DNA from: Flavobacterium jumunjinense
GTDB taxonomy: Bacteria > Bacteroidota > Bacteroidia > Flavobacteriales > Flavobacteriaceae
Assembly: GCF_021650975.2 (NCBI RefSeq)
Contig: NZ_CP091285.1
Coordinates: forward strand, 558,001-622,000
Length of the DNA: 64,000 nucleotides
Direction of reading: 5' to 3'
Shown here piece by piece: positions 27,991 through 37,173 of this stretch; positions within the stretch are counted from its first letter, which is position 1, and every line of letters starts with the position of its first letter. Below the pieces are notes generated by a model. It did no database searches and had not been told where the DNA came from. It saw nothing but the letters and a program-made list of their open reading frames with translations. Position numbers and translations under genes: made by a program.

Positions 27991-28701
27991 TTAATTCGAA
28001 ATCTCTTTAATTTTTTCAGCTGCTGACTGATAATCCGATTGATAAATTAACGCTTGCTTATAATCTGATAATGCTTTTTCTTTTTCTCCTAATTTATGAA
28101 ACAAATCTCCTCTATTTGTTAATATTTGAGCACTCTTTGGTTCAATTTTCAAAGCTTTATTATAGCAAAACATAGCTTCTTCATTTCTATTAAAACCGGA
28201 TAATATTCCAGCTTTAGAATTATAAGCAATAGCCCAATTTGGAGCTATTCTTAACAATTCATTAAATGTTAGAAATACTTCTTCAAATCTGTCAGCTTCA
28301 TATAAAACACCAATTTTATTCATATAAAACCATTTATTATTAGCATCTAATGCTATAGCTTCATTAAATGATTGTAATGACAGTTCGGGATTATTTAATT
28401 TATAATACATTTTACCTTTAAAATTCTTAACATCACTGTTATTAGGTAAAATACTATCTAAAATTTTTGTAAACTCAATTGCCGATTGATAATCCTTATT
28501 TTTTAAAGAGGATGCAATTTTTGAATTTACAATTTTAGCTTTTTCTGGGAATAGTTGAATACGCTTTTTAAGCGCAGTATTTTCTTGGGATAGTTCTTCT
28601 AAATAAAAATCATCAAATGAATTATTCTCTATAATCGACTGAGAAATAACATTTTGACAAAGACAAAAAATCATTAAACATTGCAAATATATTTTTTTCA
28701 T
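27991..28701 (-). CDS. Exported TPR-repeat protein
   Basis: A 236-residue protein with an N-terminal signal peptide (cleavage after about residue 20, VISQ) and at least four tetratricopeptide repeats across about residues 60-230 (for example SLQSFNEAIALDANN, AMFCYNKALKIEPKS, ALSDYKQALIYQSDY). TPRs mediate protein contacts. It lies 36 bp upstream of vgrG2. It may be a periplasmic accessory of the cargo module or an unrelated passenger. Confidence 0.6.
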   Translation of the reverse strand: MKKIYLQCLMIFCLCQNVISQSIIENNSFDDFYLEELSQENTALKKRIQLFPEKAKIVNSKIASSLKNKDYQSAIEFTKILDSILPNNSDVKNFKGKMYYKLNNPELSLQSFNEAIALDANNKWFYMNKIGVLYEADRFEEVFLTFNELLRIAPNWAIAYNSKAGILSGFNRNEEAMFCYNKALKIEPKSAQILTNRGDLFHKLGEKEKALSDYKQALIYQSDYQSAAEKIKEISN

Positions 28702-28914
28702 ATCTATAAATTTATTGGTATCTATTCAGTAATTATTATTGCTTTAATATATTGTAGTTCACAATACTTTATGAGATATATCCTTCTTTTAGATAATTCT
28801 CCAAGTAATTGTTACACAACTTCTGATTAAAAGTTATTCAACTTAAAATCAATAATTTAAACAAACATACTAAATACTTAACAACAAAATTTATAAAATA
28901 TTGCCTAAAGAAAC

Positions 28915-29481
28915 TTAAAGTTCAATAGGATAATAAACATATTTTACTGTATTTGAATTTTTACTACTTTTTTGGTCTTTTAAAAAAATAGTATCAGAAA
29001 CAACAACTCCATTTCTATAAGTGAATCTTTTTCGATACCAATTATAGGATTCTAAAAACACACTATCATTTTCAATTTTATAAATATCATAGTTTTGTTC
29101 TTTATCCATTTTTTTCACTTCTTTTATTAAATCTGCTAGACTATAAAATCCACCAGATTGTTTCCACTTTCCATTGTTTTCAAATTGACAATAAAAGTAT
29201 CGTTTAAAAGCTATAACAGTATCTTTTGAGGGAATATTCCCTTTTAAAGCTGGATGTGTTCTTTCTAAATAATTATTTTTATAACTTTCTACCTTATAAT
29301 CGAACAATTCATTAGAAACACAAATATAAACTCCTTTTGTTTTTAATGATGACTGTTCTGGTAGTGTAAAATTTTTATTATAATATCTATATTTCTCATT
29401 TGCTACACCTTCCTTTGAGTTATAAAGTGCTTTTTCACAACTCATTAGAATAAAAAAGAGAAATATGATTAACTTGTTCAA
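28915..29481 (-). CDS. Lipoprotein, candidate immunity to the toxin-23-like protein
   Basis: A 188-residue lipoprotein (lipobox ILMSC, Cys near residue 15). The mature part is Tyr- and Lys-rich with likely beta strands; family not recognised. It starts immediately after the toxin-23-like gene (the stop and start are adjacent), which makes it the natural immunity candidate for that toxin. About 210 bp of AT-rich DNA without features follow before the TPR gene. Confidence 0.55.
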   Translation of the reverse strand: MNKLIIFLFFILMSCEKALYNSKEGVANEKYRYYNKNFTLPEQSSLKTKGVYICVSNELFDYKVESYKNNYLERTHPALKGNIPSKDTVIAFKRYFYCQFENNGKWKQSGGFYSLADLIKEVKKMDKEQNYDIYKIENDSVFLESYNWYRKRFTYRNGVVVSDTIFLKDQKSSKNSNTVKYVYYPIEL

Positions 29482-30435
29482 TTAAAATTGGTTTTTTAAT
29501 GGTGTCATTTGAAATTCCCAATAATTAGGAGTATTTGATGGAATCACGTGAAAGTTTATAATATTATGTATACTATTTTGAGACCACATATGACTTTTTC
29601 CTAAACCATTCACTCCAAACTCTCCTTCAGGAGTTTTTAATCGAAATGAGGTTCTACCTTGGTTTAAATCGAAATCGTGCATTTGACTATTCCAAGTTAT
29701 ACCATTCCTATGTTCATCGAGATAATCTTGATTTAATTCTGATGCAATATTGGGTTTATGTAGAAAATACTTCTCATAAAAGTTACTATCTTTTGATGCT
29801 GGAATATTTTTATCAAAAACATCCAATTTCATTTCATCAGAAGCAACAACTTCTCCATCTATAATCTGTTTTGAACGAGGTTCAACATCTGTATCTGCAG
29901 TAAAAACATCACTAGCAATTACTAATTGATAATCGCTATTATTGTTTCCTATAGTTATATTTCCTCCACCAGTCCACCAACGATCAAAGCCATCACTAAT
30001 ACCTATCTTTTTAAATCCTTGAAAATCATTGTAGGTTTGGAAGCTAAAATCGAATGCTCTAACTTGAAGAAAACCTACTTGTTGATTTCTATTGTGATTA
30101 TTTAAGATAAAATTTGTTCCTAATGTTGCTGAATATTTATAACTATCCTCCATTCCAGAACCACTATTTAAGTGCAACGGACGTATTGTCATTGGTTCAC
30201 CTTCTCCTCCTCCAACAGTCAATTTAGCAGTAACTACAGTGTCTATATTAAAACTAGAACTGTTTGTTAACGAACCTAAACCACCATTATAGAAATTAAC
30301 ACCAAGGTTTACACCAGGTGTTACAAAGTCCAATTTTCTGCTCACTCCAACTCCAGCAGTACCTGACATATAGTTCTTAGGTCCGCCAAAGTGAATGCTT
30401 AATCCTATAAAGAAATTAGCTTCTAACTCGTCCAT
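29482..30435 (-). CDS. Polymorphic toxin type 23-like protein linked to hcp2
   Basis: A 317-residue protein without a signal peptide. The N-terminal half is Gly-rich and beta-stranded (FFIGLSIHFGG, then SGTAGVGVSRKLDF). The segment GFDRWWTGGGNITIGN (about residues 148-163) resembles the DRWRT...IG core that I associate with the Bacteroidota polymorphic toxin type 23 domain. It follows hcp2 after 6 bp and precedes a lipoprotein, so it looks like an Hcp-delivered toxin. The enzymatic activity of this domain is not evident from the sequence. Confidence 0.6.
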   Translation of the reverse strand: MDELEANFFIGLSIHFGGPKNYMSGTAGVGVSRKLDFVTPGVNLGVNFYNGGLGSLTNSSSFNIDTVVTAKLTVGGGEGEPMTIRPLHLNSGSGMEDSYKYSATLGTNFILNNHNRNQQVGFLQVRAFDFSFQTYNDFQGFKKIGISDGFDRWWTGGGNITIGNNNSDYQLVIASDVFTADTDVEPRSKQIIDGEVVASDEMKLDVFDKNIPASKDSNFYEKYFLHKPNIASELNQDYLDEHRNGITWNSQMHDFDLNQGRTSFRLKTPEGEFGVNGLGKSHMWSQNSIHNIINFHVIPSNTPNYWEFQMTPLKNQF

Positions 30436-30441
30436 GTTCCA

Positions 30442-30837
30442 TTAAAATTTTAATGGCCAATTACGACTAAATTTAGAACCGTTCATAATTATCTCTTTTG
30501 CTGAAACAATTATTTCTACACTCATTGAAGAATTACTTTGAGCTAAAAACATTTCATTATAGCCAATACAGTATCCATCATTAAATTGCAGTTCTCTCAT
30601 TTTCGAAACTGCATCTCTTCTAAAAAAAGTTACTTTTCCGTTTTTTGTTTGATTGTTACTTATCATCCAATCAAATAACATAGTACTTTTTGTAGATTCT
30701 AGAACCATTCTAAATCTACCACCTGTAGGGTCTGCTGAGGGCTTCCCGCTTTTATCAATATCTTGTCCAATTGAGAATTGGAACTCTAAGACATTCATAA
30801 CTTCTCCATCAATCTCAAATTTTGCTAAAAAAGACAT
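30442..30837 (-). CDS. tssD: T6SS tube protein Hcp/TssD (cargo-linked copy)
   Basis: A 131-residue Hcp-like protein with the Bacteroidota form of the fold: MSFLAKFEIDGE, LEFQFSIGQDIDKSGKP, LFDWMISNN, FFRRDAVSKMRELQF and IIVSAKEIIMNG. It is diverged from the main Hcp at 30925-31311 and sits 6 bp upstream of the toxin-23-like gene. Its tight link with a toxin suggests that it carries that toxin inside the tube. Confidence 0.85.
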   Translation of the reverse strand: MSFLAKFEIDGEVMNVLEFQFSIGQDIDKSGKPSADPTGGRFRMVLESTKSTMLFDWMISNNQTKNGKVTFFRRDAVSKMRELQFNDGYCIGYNEMFLAQSNSSMSVEIIVSAKEIIMNGSKFSRNWPLKF

Positions 30838-30871
30838 ATCTATAAAGTTTGATTAATTAAAAAATGACAAT

Positions 30872-30896
30872 AAAGGGTTAGCAATACTAACCCTTT
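30872..30896 (-). terminator. Terminator after the main hcp
   Basis: Inverted repeat AAAGGGTTAG / CTAACCCTTT with a 5-nt loop, followed on the minus strand by a T6 run. It probably attenuates read-through from hcp into the cargo genes. Confidence 0.75.
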
Positions 30897-30924
30897 AAAA
30901 TTCATTATTATAAAGAAAGGAATA

Positions 30925-31311
30925 TTATACCCATTCGTTAATATGCTCACCACCACCCATAGAAATTTCTTTTGCAGAAATTGTAAAAGTCTCTACTAAT
31001 GGATTGTTTCCTGTAGCATCAAAAGTTTCTTTATACTTAATTAAATAACCTTCTTTGAAGTTTAATTCTTTTAGTTTTGCGTCAGTATCACGTTTCACAT
31101 ACTGAATAGTCCCGTCTTTTCTTTCGAAGTTATTCGTCATCCATTCGAAGAAGAATGAATCTCCCGTAGCTTCAACTACTAAATTAATTGTTCCACCACG
31201 AGTAACTGAAGAAGGTCTTCCGCTAGCGTCAACTTCTTGAAACAAGTCGTAACTTGCACTTAAAATGTTTAATTCTTTCCCGCCAACTTTTAGTTTTGAT
31301 TTAAATGACAT
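30925..31311 (-). CDS. tssD: T6SS tube protein Hcp/TssD (main copy)
   Basis: A 128-residue Hcp of the Bacteroidota type: MSFKSKLKVGGKELNIL, SYDLFQEVDASGRPSS, FFEWMTNNFERKDGTIQY, LKELNFKEGYLIKY and FTISAKEISMGG. It forms stacked hexameric rings inside the TssB/TssC sheath. It follows tssC after about 110 bp with its own candidate promoter and a terminator downstream, fitting the high expression needed for a secreted structural protein. Confidence 0.92.
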   Translation of the reverse strand: MSFKSKLKVGGKELNILSASYDLFQEVDASGRPSSVTRGGTINLVVEATGDSFFFEWMTNNFERKDGTIQYVKRDTDAKLKELNFKEGYLIKYKETFDATGNNPLVETFTISAKEISMGGGEHINEWV

Positions 31312-31361
31312 AATGTAATATTTAAAGATTAAAATTTATTGTTTATTGTTTGTTTGGACTT

Positions 31362-31369
31362 CAAAAGTA
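31362..31369 (-). promoter_or_regulatory. Candidate -7 box for the main hcp
   Basis: The minus strand reads TACTTTTG, matching TANNTTTG, about 50 bp before the hcp start and followed by an A-rich leader with AAACAAACA. No clear TTG at -33. Confidence 0.45.
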
Positions 31370-31422
31370 ATAAAAATTTTATTTAAAATTATCTTTCGAA
31401 ATATTATTTTTTTATTAATTAT

Positions 31423-32793
31423 TTATGATTCAGCATAATCTGTATCCCAATCGTTCCCTTCATCACCTTTTTGACCATCCATTTTTATTAAGAAATTTTT
31501 AGCTGGAAAGTAAGGTTTTAACCTAATATCAAGAAATATTCTGTCTTTTTGATTAGGGTCTTGCTCGAATCTTTTAATATCGAAATCTTCGATTAATTTA
31601 TCTGGTCCGGCAACGTTATCTAAAAATTTTACAATTTGATTTAAAATTTCTTTTCTAGTTTTCGCATTGAAGTTTTCAAATGCTCTTCTATTTAAGAAAT
31701 CCATTAACACTTTAGTGATATAATCAAATACACGAACAACAGAATAGGTTTGAAGACCTAAATTATCACCATTAAATAAAGTTTTTCCAGAAAAAGCCAT
31801 TACTTTACCATACTCATTAACCATAGGTATTAAACCTAAGTTTTCTAAGTTAGCAATTTCGCTTTTCTTTAAATCAAATTTAACTCCATCAACCTCGTTA
31901 ATACCTCCAAATTTCTTACCCGCAGTAATTTGAGACATTAAAGTATTATACACTTTTCCTGCTAATGCCATAGATGGAGCAACATATAAATCGTCCTCTT
32001 CATCTATTTCATCATGTTTACCTCTACCAACAAGCCAGTTACAAGCCATCATTACATTTGAACGATAAGTATCTCCTCCTGTTAAATTTGCAGATTCAAA
32101 CATTTCCATTACATCATCCGGTTCATCTAAATGTTGAAAGTCCGTAATTAACATTACTTTATTATCATATGCAATTTTTGCCCATTTCTCAACCACTTTG
32201 TTTGAACCTAAATAACCAGGAATAACAAGTAAAGAATAATTTTGTCTTAAATCTAAACGATCAAATCCATTAACTAATTCTTCTTGAATACTATCGATAA
32301 AACGCGTATTATCTAGATCACTTAATTGATCTAGCTCAGCATTTACAATAGAAATATTTTTTAACTTACTCTCTTCTGTGTTTTTATAAAAAAGAGCAAT
32401 ACTTCTATAGTTTTCTTCTAATTCTTTAGTTTCTTCTATTGCAATTTTAAGATTCTTCTTGAATGTCTTTTCAGACTCTTCCGATTTATTTGTACAGTCA
32501 TTAACTAAATCTACCAAATTATCAGAAGACTTTAACGAATCTGACCACAATCTTAATATTTTCTTTAGGTTTTGACGTTCCGCTTTTTTACTTGATTCAG
32601 AAAGGAATATATTTTTTCTAGCTTTCCTTTCTGGGTTCAAATTCTGAACTCCTTCAATTGAACCTTCTAATAAATCGAATCCTCCAAATTGTATAAATGA
32701 TTCTAAACTTTGCTCTAACGAACGTGATTGTTCTACTTCTTTATGCTCTTCATTAATCCCTGATAAAGCACTACTGTTTTCATTGTTTACCAT
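31423..32793 (-). CDS. tssC: T6SS contractile sheath large subunit TssC
   Basis: A 456-residue TssC/VipB-like protein of the Bacteroidota type (DUF5458 length). Conserved features include the segment ending LNRRAFENFNAKTRKEIL (about residue 355-375) and the C-terminal RLKPYFPAKNFLIKMDG, which is close to the family's end. With TssB it builds the sheath whose contraction drives secretion; ClpV then recycles it. The start lies 6 bp after tssB. Confidence 0.92.
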   Translation of the reverse strand: MVNNENSSALSGINEEHKEVEQSRSLEQSLESFIQFGGFDLLEGSIEGVQNLNPERKARKNIFLSESSKKAERQNLKKILRLWSDSLKSSDNLVDLVNDCTNKSEESEKTFKKNLKIAIEETKELEENYRSIALFYKNTEESKLKNISIVNAELDQLSDLDNTRFIDSIQEELVNGFDRLDLRQNYSLLVIPGYLGSNKVVEKWAKIAYDNKVMLITDFQHLDEPDDVMEMFESANLTGGDTYRSNVMMACNWLVGRGKHDEIDEEDDLYVAPSMALAGKVYNTLMSQITAGKKFGGINEVDGVKFDLKKSEIANLENLGLIPMVNEYGKVMAFSGKTLFNGDNLGLQTYSVVRVFDYITKVLMDFLNRRAFENFNAKTRKEILNQIVKFLDNVAGPDKLIEDFDIKRFEQDPNQKDRIFLDIRLKPYFPAKNFLIKMDGQKGDEGNDWDTDYAES

Positions 32794-32799
32794 AATTGT

Positions 32800-33264
32800 C
32801 TATTTGTCTGATTCTTCTATTTCTGAAATTAAAGTTTCTAAAGTTTCTATAATTGCTTTCTTAGAATCTGGATCTTGCAATGCTAGTTTAAGCACTTTAT
32901 TTGTTTTCAGTTGTTTAATCATTTTTTTGTATTGTTCGTTTTTTGTCCTTAAGTCAGTCAAAATTGAACTTTGTTGCGATATTCCATTAATAGAAAAATC
33001 TCCAACATTCTTAAACTGTAATTCTTCTCTTATTGTTTGTCCTTTTTCATCTTCAAAAGCAACTTTTACTTTTGGATCAAAATGTTCAAAAACTTCATCC
33101 ATATTCTTCAAACCAGTAACCACTTGTGGCTTCACTGGTGTGTTTGGAGTTAATTTATGAGCAATTAATGTTCTATTTTGTGGAATTTCCAAAATTCCTT
33201 CTTGTCCTTCTACCTTGACTTCGTTCCCACCGATTCCATAGCTATTTGAAAATGTGTTTGCCAT
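32800..33264 (-). CDS. tssB: T6SS contractile sheath small subunit TssB
   Basis: A 154-residue TssB/VipA-like protein: the NRTLIAHKLTPNTPVKP stretch (about residues 30-46) and LKNMDEVFEHFDPKVKVAFE (about 52-71), then a coiled-coil-like C-terminus (about 95-150). It pairs with TssC. It precedes tssC by 6 bp and follows the PKD-domain membrane protein by 25 bp. Confidence 0.9.
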   Translation of the reverse strand: MANTFSNSYGIGGNEVKVEGQEGILEIPQNRTLIAHKLTPNTPVKPQVVTGLKNMDEVFEHFDPKVKVAFEDEKGQTIREELQFKNVGDFSINGISQQSSILTDLRTKNEQYKKMIKQLKTNKVLKLALQDPDSKKAIIETLETLISEIEESDK

Positions 33265-33289
33265 ACTATTTGTTTTTTATGATATAGAT

Positions 33290-34276
33290 TTAAAAAAATG
33301 TTTTAAACTTGAAGCTTATATGTATTGATTCAATACATTTATCTTTTTCTTTGTTTATTGTTACTTTTCTTATTTTTATTCCTTTGTTCCTTATTGATTT
33401 ATACAATTGATCTAAAGTCATAAATCTTTTGTCTGAATTTACCTTTATTAAAGGTGGAAAATCATAACAAAAATGATTTTTGAAATTACTCAATGTAATT
33501 TTATCCTCAGAAATTGAATACATCAATTCTGTAAATTCACTTTCGCTAACGGTTTTTATAACCGAAGGAACTAATTTTATCGTTTCAGCTTCTGGTAAAG
33601 CCCTAACCAAAGTATCTGGTCGTACTTCCACAGTCTTCTTTCTCTTCTTTTCAACTTTAGTTGGCGTTTTCGAAACCACAACAATATCGCTAAATTTAAT
33701 ATTTTTTTTATCACCATTAACAACTAATGAAACTGTTTTCACTCCAATAGTTCTAAAAGTATATTTTGGATTTTTAGACTTACTATCTACTTTTCCACTT
33801 TCTCCAAATCTCCATTCCCAAGTTTCTCCATTATTTGTTTTATCCTGAAACTGAACTAACTCACCTTGAGTAACTCTAGTTGGTGAATCAAAATCTACCT
33901 CTAGTTTTTCCTTAATTATAACAACTTTAGGAAAAACTTGTACAGTTTTCTCAATTTCACAAGTTTCATTAATCAAAAGTTTCACTTTATATTTACCTGG
34001 CTTCGTAAAAACATGCCCAATTTTAGACTTATATGATATATCAGTACCATCTCCAAAATACCAACGCCAAGAAAAGGAACTGCTAGAATTTTCGGAAAAA
34101 GTAACCAATTCACCTACAGTAAATTCAGCTGCTTCTACCTTAAAATCAGTCACTTCACAAGTCACTTCATTTGCTTTTTGGAATGCTAGTAATAAACATG
34201 AGAAGACAAAGATTGATATAAAAAAGATAATTATTTTAAAATCAAAATGGGTTTTAATCTGGCTTTTAGTATTCAT
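33290..34276 (-). CDS. PKD-domain membrane protein of the T6SS-iii locus (possibly TssP)
   Basis: A 328-residue protein with one transmembrane helix near residues 13-33, then two PKD-like beta-sandwich domains (about 45-115 with SSFSWRWYFGDGTD and about 125-200 with GETWEWRFGESG, each ending in a YKVKL/KTVSL strand), a basic linker (about 205-220) and a C-terminal domain. The topology places the PKD domains in the periplasm. As the first gene of the tssBC block it likely belongs to the trans-envelope complex of T6SS-iii; TssP is my best guess, but I am not sure of the letter. Confidence 0.6.
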   Translation of the reverse strand: MNTKSQIKTHFDFKIIIFFISIFVFSCLLLAFQKANEVTCEVTDFKVEAAEFTVGELVTFSENSSSSFSWRWYFGDGTDISYKSKIGHVFTKPGKYKVKLLINETCEIEKTVQVFPKVVIIKEKLEVDFDSPTRVTQGELVQFQDKTNNGETWEWRFGESGKVDSKSKNPKYTFRTIGVKTVSLVVNGDKKNIKFSDIVVVSKTPTKVEKKRKKTVEVRPDTLVRALPEAETIKLVPSVIKTVSESEFTELMYSISEDKITLSNFKNHFCYDFPPLIKVNSDKRFMTLDQLYKSIRNKGIKIRKVTINKEKDKCIESIHISFKFKTFF

Positions 34277-34316
34277 TAATTTATAGTTATCTTAAATTCT
34301 TAAATAAAGAACACTC

Positions 34317-34324
34317 CAAATATA
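34317..34324 (-). promoter_or_regulatory. Candidate -7 box for the tssB/tssC block
   Basis: The minus strand reads TATATTTG, an exact TANNTTTG match about 40 bp upstream of the PKD-protein start. No TTG at the expected -33 position. Confidence 0.45.
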
Positions 34325-34423
34325 TAAAAAAAAAATCTAGTTCATATTCATTCTATTTTACATTTTATCAATGTTAACAAAAAAAAATAAAAAAATAAAA
34401 TTTTATTATGCATGCATAGTATT

Positions 34424-34456
34424 TTGTGATTTTTTTTTAGTAAATTCGTAACCTTG
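34424..34456 (+). promoter_or_regulatory. Candidate etfBA promoter
   Basis: TTG at 34424-34426, 22 nt, then TAACCTTG at 34449-34456 (one mismatch to TANNTTTG), about 30 bp before the etfB start. Spacing fits Bacteroidota sigma-A promoters. Confidence 0.55.
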
Positions 34457-34485
34457 AAATATATATAATTTTAATTTAAAAATAA

Positions 34486-35232
34486 ATGAAAATATTAGTT
34501 TGCATCAGCCATGTACCTGATACTACATCAAAAATTAACTTCACAAATAACGATACTGAATTTGATACTAATGGTGTACAATTTGTAATTAACCCAAATG
34601 ATGAGTTTGGTTTAACAAAAGCAGTTTTATTAAAAGAACAACAAGGAGCATCGGTAACCGTTGTTAATGTTGGTGGTCAAGACTCAGAAGCTACCCTTAG
34701 AAAGGCATTAGCAATTGGAGCAGACGAAGCTATTCGAATTAACGCTAACCCTACTGACGGAATGTTTGTTGCAAAACAACTTGCTGAAGTAGTAAAACAA
34801 GGTGGCTTTGATTTAGTAATTGCAGGAAAAGAATCATTAGACTATAATGGAGGTATGGTTCCTGGAATGCTTGCTGGAATTCTTGGACACAACTTTATAA
34901 ACTCTTGTATAGGTTTAGAGATTGACGGTACTAACGTAAAAGCCTCAAGGGAGATTGACGGTGGTAAAGAAACGCTTTCAACTACATTACCTTTAATCAT
35001 TGGTGGTCAAAAAGGGTTAGTAGAAGAAAAAGAATTAAGAATACCGAACATGAGAGGAATCATGATGGCACGTTCAAAAGCATTAACAGTTAATGAACCA
35101 ACTGGAGATAGCAATGCAACAAAAGCTGTGAAATTCGAAAAACCAGCTCCAAAATCGGCAGTTAAATTAGTAAATGCAGATAATTTAGATGAATTAGTAA
35201 ATTTATTACATAACGAAGCTAAAGTAATCTAA
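34486..35232 (+). CDS. etfB: Electron transfer flavoprotein, beta subunit
   Basis: A 248-residue EtfB: MKILVCISHVPDTTSKI at the start, NPNDEFGLTKAV, and the AMP-binding-type stretch VIAGKESLDYNGGMVPGMLA (about residues 110-130), with IPNMRGIMMARSK near residue 190. With EtfA it holds FAD and passes electrons from acyl-CoA and other dehydrogenases to the quinone pool. It is 70 bp upstream of etfA, in one operon. Confidence 0.95.
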   Translation: MKILVCISHVPDTTSKINFTNNDTEFDTNGVQFVINPNDEFGLTKAVLLKEQQGASVTVVNVGGQDSEATLRKALAIGADEAIRINANPTDGMFVAKQLAEVVKQGGFDLVIAGKESLDYNGGMVPGMLAGILGHNFINSCIGLEIDGTNVKASREIDGGKETLSTTLPLIIGGQKGLVEEKELRIPNMRGIMMARSKALTVNEPTGDSNATKAVKFEKPAPKSAVKLVNADNLDELVNLLHNEAKVI

Positions 35233-35302
35233 TTATAACGTTTTTCATGTTTTGGTTATCCAGCCAAACTTTTAAACCATTATTCATTTTAAACTAAAAA
35301 AT

Positions 35303-36271
35303 ATGTCAATCTTAATATACGCTGAATCAGCAGAAGGAAAATTTAAAAAAGTAGCTCTTGAACTTGCTTCATACGCAAAAAATGTAGCTGACAAAATAGG
35401 AACAACTGTAACCGCAATAACAGTTAATAACTCAGATAATTCTGAATTAGCAAAATACGGAGTAACTAAGGTTTTAAAAGTATCAAACGATAAATTAACT
35501 ACTTTTAACGCAAAAGCATATGCAGATGTTATCAAGCAAGCTGCTGAAAAAGAAAGTAGCAAATTAGTTGTTTTATCTGCTTCAACAGATAGTTTATACC
35601 TTGCTCCATTAGTAGCAATTAGTTTAAATGCTGGCTACGCATCAAATGTTGTCGCTTTACCAGAAAGTACTTCACCTTTTCAGGTAAAAAGAACCGCTTT
35701 TTCAAACAAAGCATTCAATATTACAGAAATTACTACAGATGTAAAAGTTATCGGAATAGCTAAAAATTCATTTGGATTAGCAGAATCTGCTGTAACAATA
35801 ACAGAAGAAGACTTTGCCGCTACTTTAAATGATGCCGATTTCGGAGTTAAAGTTGAAAACATTGAAAAAATAACTGGAAAAGTAACAATCGCAGATGCAG
35901 AAATTGTTGTTTCTGCAGGTCGTGGAATGAAAGGACCAGAAAACTGGGGAATGATTGAAGAATTAGCTTCAGTACTTGGTGCTGCAACTGCTTGTTCTAA
36001 ACCAGTTTCAGATATTGGATGGAGACCTCACAGCGAGCACGTTGGACAAACAGGAAAACCTGTTGCTGCAAATTTATATATTGCTATTGGAATTTCTGGA
36101 GCAATTCAACACATTGCTGGAATCAACTCTTCTAAAGTAAAAGTTGTAATCAACACAGACGCTGACGCACCATTCTTTAAAGTTGCAGATTATGGAATTG
36201 TTGGTGATGCTTTCGAAGTTGTACCACAATTAATCGAAAAATTAAAAGCATTCAAAGCTAATAACGCATAA
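35303..36271 (+). CDS. etfA: Electron transfer flavoprotein, alpha subunit
   Basis: A 322-residue EtfA. The C-terminal FAD domain is clear: VVSAGRGMKGPENWGMIEEL, then SKPVSDIGWRPHSEHVGQTG and AIGISGAIQHIAGI, then INTDADAPFFKVADYGIVGD (about residues 195-300). It pairs with EtfB in fatty acid and amino acid oxidation. A terminator follows at 36306. Confidence 0.96.
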   Translation: MSILIYAESAEGKFKKVALELASYAKNVADKIGTTVTAITVNNSDNSELAKYGVTKVLKVSNDKLTTFNAKAYADVIKQAAEKESSKLVVLSASTDSLYLAPLVAISLNAGYASNVVALPESTSPFQVKRTAFSNKAFNITEITTDVKVIGIAKNSFGLAESAVTITEEDFAATLNDADFGVKVENIEKITGKVTIADAEIVVSAGRGMKGPENWGMIEELASVLGAATACSKPVSDIGWRPHSEHVGQTGKPVAANLYIAIGISGAIQHIAGINSSKVKVVINTDADAPFFKVADYGIVGDAFEVVPQLIEKLKAFKANNA

Positions 36272-36305
36272 TTTTAGCTGTTTAAAAATATATTATATTA
36301 AAATT

Positions 36306-36338
36306 AGAGTTATCTTTGTTTAGATGGCTCTTTTTTTT
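36306..36338 (+). terminator. Terminator after etfA
   Basis: AGAGTTATCT ... AGATGGCTCT pair over 10 bp with two G-U pairs, followed by eight T. Confidence 0.7.
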
Positions 36339-36340
36339 AT

Positions 36341-36465
36341 TTTTGGAGCGCAGTGGCTTGCGCTTTTCTGCAAACCATTTTCCTGCTGTACACTTCAATC
36401 TGTTTTATAAGTATTAAGCATACTCATAAAGCAGGATTTACGTTTCCATCAGGGCTAAATTAGTA
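36341..36465. repeat. Possible dispersed flavobacterial intergenic repeat
   Basis: The stretch with GGAGCGCAGTGGCTTGCGC, then TTTCCTGCTGTACACTTCAA, and ending in CATCAGGGCTAAATTAG resembles a dispersed intergenic sequence I have seen in other flavobacteria (TTCCTGCT...CACTTCAATC...ATCAGGGCTA). Only one copy is in this window. It is somewhat richer in G+C than its surroundings. Confidence 0.35.
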
Positions 36466-36531
36466 ACATCTGTAACATAATAAAATCTTTAAGTACATAT
36501 CTATGGGTAGATACTTAATATAAATTGGAAA

Positions 36532-37158
36532 ATGAGTTTAGTAAAATTAACAATAAAAGGCATTTCGTACAGCCAAACACAAAATGGTGCCTACGCCCTC
36601 ATATTAAATGAAGTAGACGGAGAGAGAAAATTACCAATTGTTATAGGTGCGTTCGAAGCACAATCAATTGCAATAGCCTTAGAAAAAGAAATAAAACCAC
36701 CTCGCCCACTCACACACGATTTATTCAAAAATTTCGCAGACCGATTCGATATTATTGTAAAACAAGTAATCATTCACAAACTAGTTGATGGTGTTTTCTT
36801 TTCCAGTATTATTTGCGAAAGAGACAAAATTGAAGAAATTGTAGACGCAAGAACATCAGATGCAATTGCCTTAGCACTTCGTTTTAGTGCTCCAATATTT
36901 ACTTATAAAAATATTTTAGACAAGGCTGGGATATACCTAAAGATAAATCCATCAGAAACCGAAGAAAACAAAGACACAGACGATATACTTTCTGTACCTG
37001 AGACCTTTGGTTCCGAAGAAGAAACACCTCAAAAAACAGATGATTTTTCAGGTAATACACTCCAAGAATTACACACAAAACTAGATGAAGCTGTTCAAAA
37101 TGAAGATTATGAAAAAGCAGCAAAAATAAGAGACGAAATCTCTAAAAAAGAATCCTAA
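36532..37158 (+). CDS. Bifunctional nuclease family protein (DUF151) with UVR motif
   Basis: A 208-residue protein. Residues 1-130 are a DUF151 domain (ISYSQTQNGAYALIL, GERKLPIVIGAFEAQSIAIALE, PPRPLTHDLF, DARTSDAIALALRF), found in stress-linked proteins with reported RNase/DNase activity. Residues about 170-205 are a UVR motif (LHTKLDEAVQNEDYEKAAKI), which mediates protein contacts in UvrB, UvrC and Clp regulators. It lies 15 bp upstream of the nucleoside transporter. Confidence 0.85.
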   Translation: MSLVKLTIKGISYSQTQNGAYALILNEVDGERKLPIVIGAFEAQSIAIALEKEIKPPRPLTHDLFKNFADRFDIIVKQVIIHKLVDGVFFSSIICERDKIEEIVDARTSDAIALALRFSAPIFTYKNILDKAGIYLKINPSETEENKDTDDILSVPETFGSEEETPQKTDDFSGNTLQELHTKLDEAVQNEDYEKAAKIRDEISKKES

Positions 37159-37173
37159 TCCAAACGTATCAAA

